From assembly GCF_002968575.1 (NCBI RefSeq), contig NZ_PVBM01000020.1, positions 1 through 64,000 of the forward strand: a stretch of DNA of 64,000 bases, given 5' to 3'. Under the pieces are notes generated by a model. That model ran no database searches and was not told where the DNA came from. It saw only the letters and a list, made by a program, of their open reading frames with translations. The first letter of the stretch is position 1, and each line of letters begins with the position of its first letter. The position numbers and the translations under genes were made by a program. Shown in pieces: positions 63,767 through 64,000 of this stretch. Origin of the DNA: Neorhizobium huautlense (GTDB lineage: Bacteria > Pseudomonadota > Alphaproteobacteria > Rhizobiales > Rhizobiaceae).

Positions 63767-64000
63767 CCGACAAACTCCTCCTGACCTTCAATGCCGGTTC
63801 ATCGACGGTGAAGATCGGCATCTTCAGGTTGGACGGCCATGGGGCCGCTCGTGTCGGCAAGGCGGTCGTCGATTTTGCAGATCAGCCCCCGGTGCTGCAT
63901 CTCAAGGAAGGTCCGGAGCAATTTGAACTGCCTTTGAAGGGCGAGGCCGGCGACGATCTTGCGGAACTCATCGGCGAAGTCTTCCGGGAACTCGGCAAGC
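63763..64000 (+). CDS. ackA: Acetate kinase (partial, runs off the right edge)
   Basis: The first 79 codons of acetate kinase, which converts acetyl phosphate and ADP to acetate and ATP. The N-terminal motif LLLTFNAGSSTVKIGIF (residues 5-21) is the phosphate-binding strand of the ASKHA fold. The rest lies beyond the window. It overlaps the stop of the pta remnant by four bases, keeping the ancestral pta-ackA operon order although pta is broken. A FixK/FNR-type box upstream would place acetate kinase under low-oxygen control. Confidence 0.92.
   Translation, partial: MTDKLLLTFNAGSSTVKIGIFRLDGHGAARVGKAVVDFADQPPVLHLKEGPEQFELPLKGEAGDDLAELIGEVFRELGK

Overview
The window is chromosomal DNA of an alphaproteobacterium of the order Hyphomicrobiales (Rhizobiales), most probably family Rhizobiaceae. 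This rests on high GC, the protein sequences, the block tgt-queA-ppi-ppi-coaD-gyrA, the pairs ssb/uvrA, glnB-glnA and mfd-sdhE/recG, an alphaproteobacterial LexA box (GTTC-N7-GTTC) and FixK/FNR-type boxes. The genus cannot be fixed from the sequence alone. I see no rRNA, tRNA, insertion sequence, phage gene or CRISPR array; it is mostly core chromosome with a few accessory islands.

Layout. 1-3.4 kb: a GNAT acetyltransferase, a J-domain protein, an MFS transporter and a secreted DUF4864 protein. 3.4-11 kb: tgt, queA (queuosine in tRNA), two cyclophilins, coaD and gyrA, all on the minus strand, with tiny membrane-peptide ORFs on the plus strand between coaD and gyrA. 11-19 kb: MarC and HPP-CBS membrane proteins, divergent ssb/uvrA around a LexA box, a DUF72 protein and the NAD(P)HX repair enzyme. 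19-25.6 kb: glnB-glnA behind a sigma-54 promoter, hspQ behind a sigma-32-like promoter, an IalB-family protein, an orphan peptide-binding protein and a DsbA-like oxidoreductase. 25.6-36 kb: mfd-sdhE, recG, a DUF502 membrane protein, glmS and glmU.

36-46.6 kb is the accessory-rich part: an HxlR regulator with a QorB-like reductase, an Asp/Glu racemase, a MarR-GNAT fusion, pdxJ, a MerR-LuxR hybrid regulator beside a large inverted repeat, a RecD-like helicase, a cobalt-type nitrile hydratase operon translationally coupled to a LysE-type exporter, an aldo/keto reductase and a KpsC-like capsule protein coupled to ilvH. 46.6-49.4 kb: ilvB-ilvH preceded by an Ile/Leu/Val-rich leader peptide (apparently leaderless) and an attenuator terminator. 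49.4-58.5 kb: a HerA-like ATPase, miaA and serB whose start codons share one CATATG, a GNAT, a DegP-type protease, hflC-hflK and folA.

58.6-64 kb looks like a low-oxygen carbon and energy module: a small acetyltransferase-like protein divergent from adhP, an APH/P-loop kinase fusion, a divergent pyruvate kinase, a C-terminal remnant of phosphate acetyltransferase and the start of ackA. FixK/FNR-type boxes lie in both divergent intergenic regions at spacings that fit activation of each neighbouring gene.
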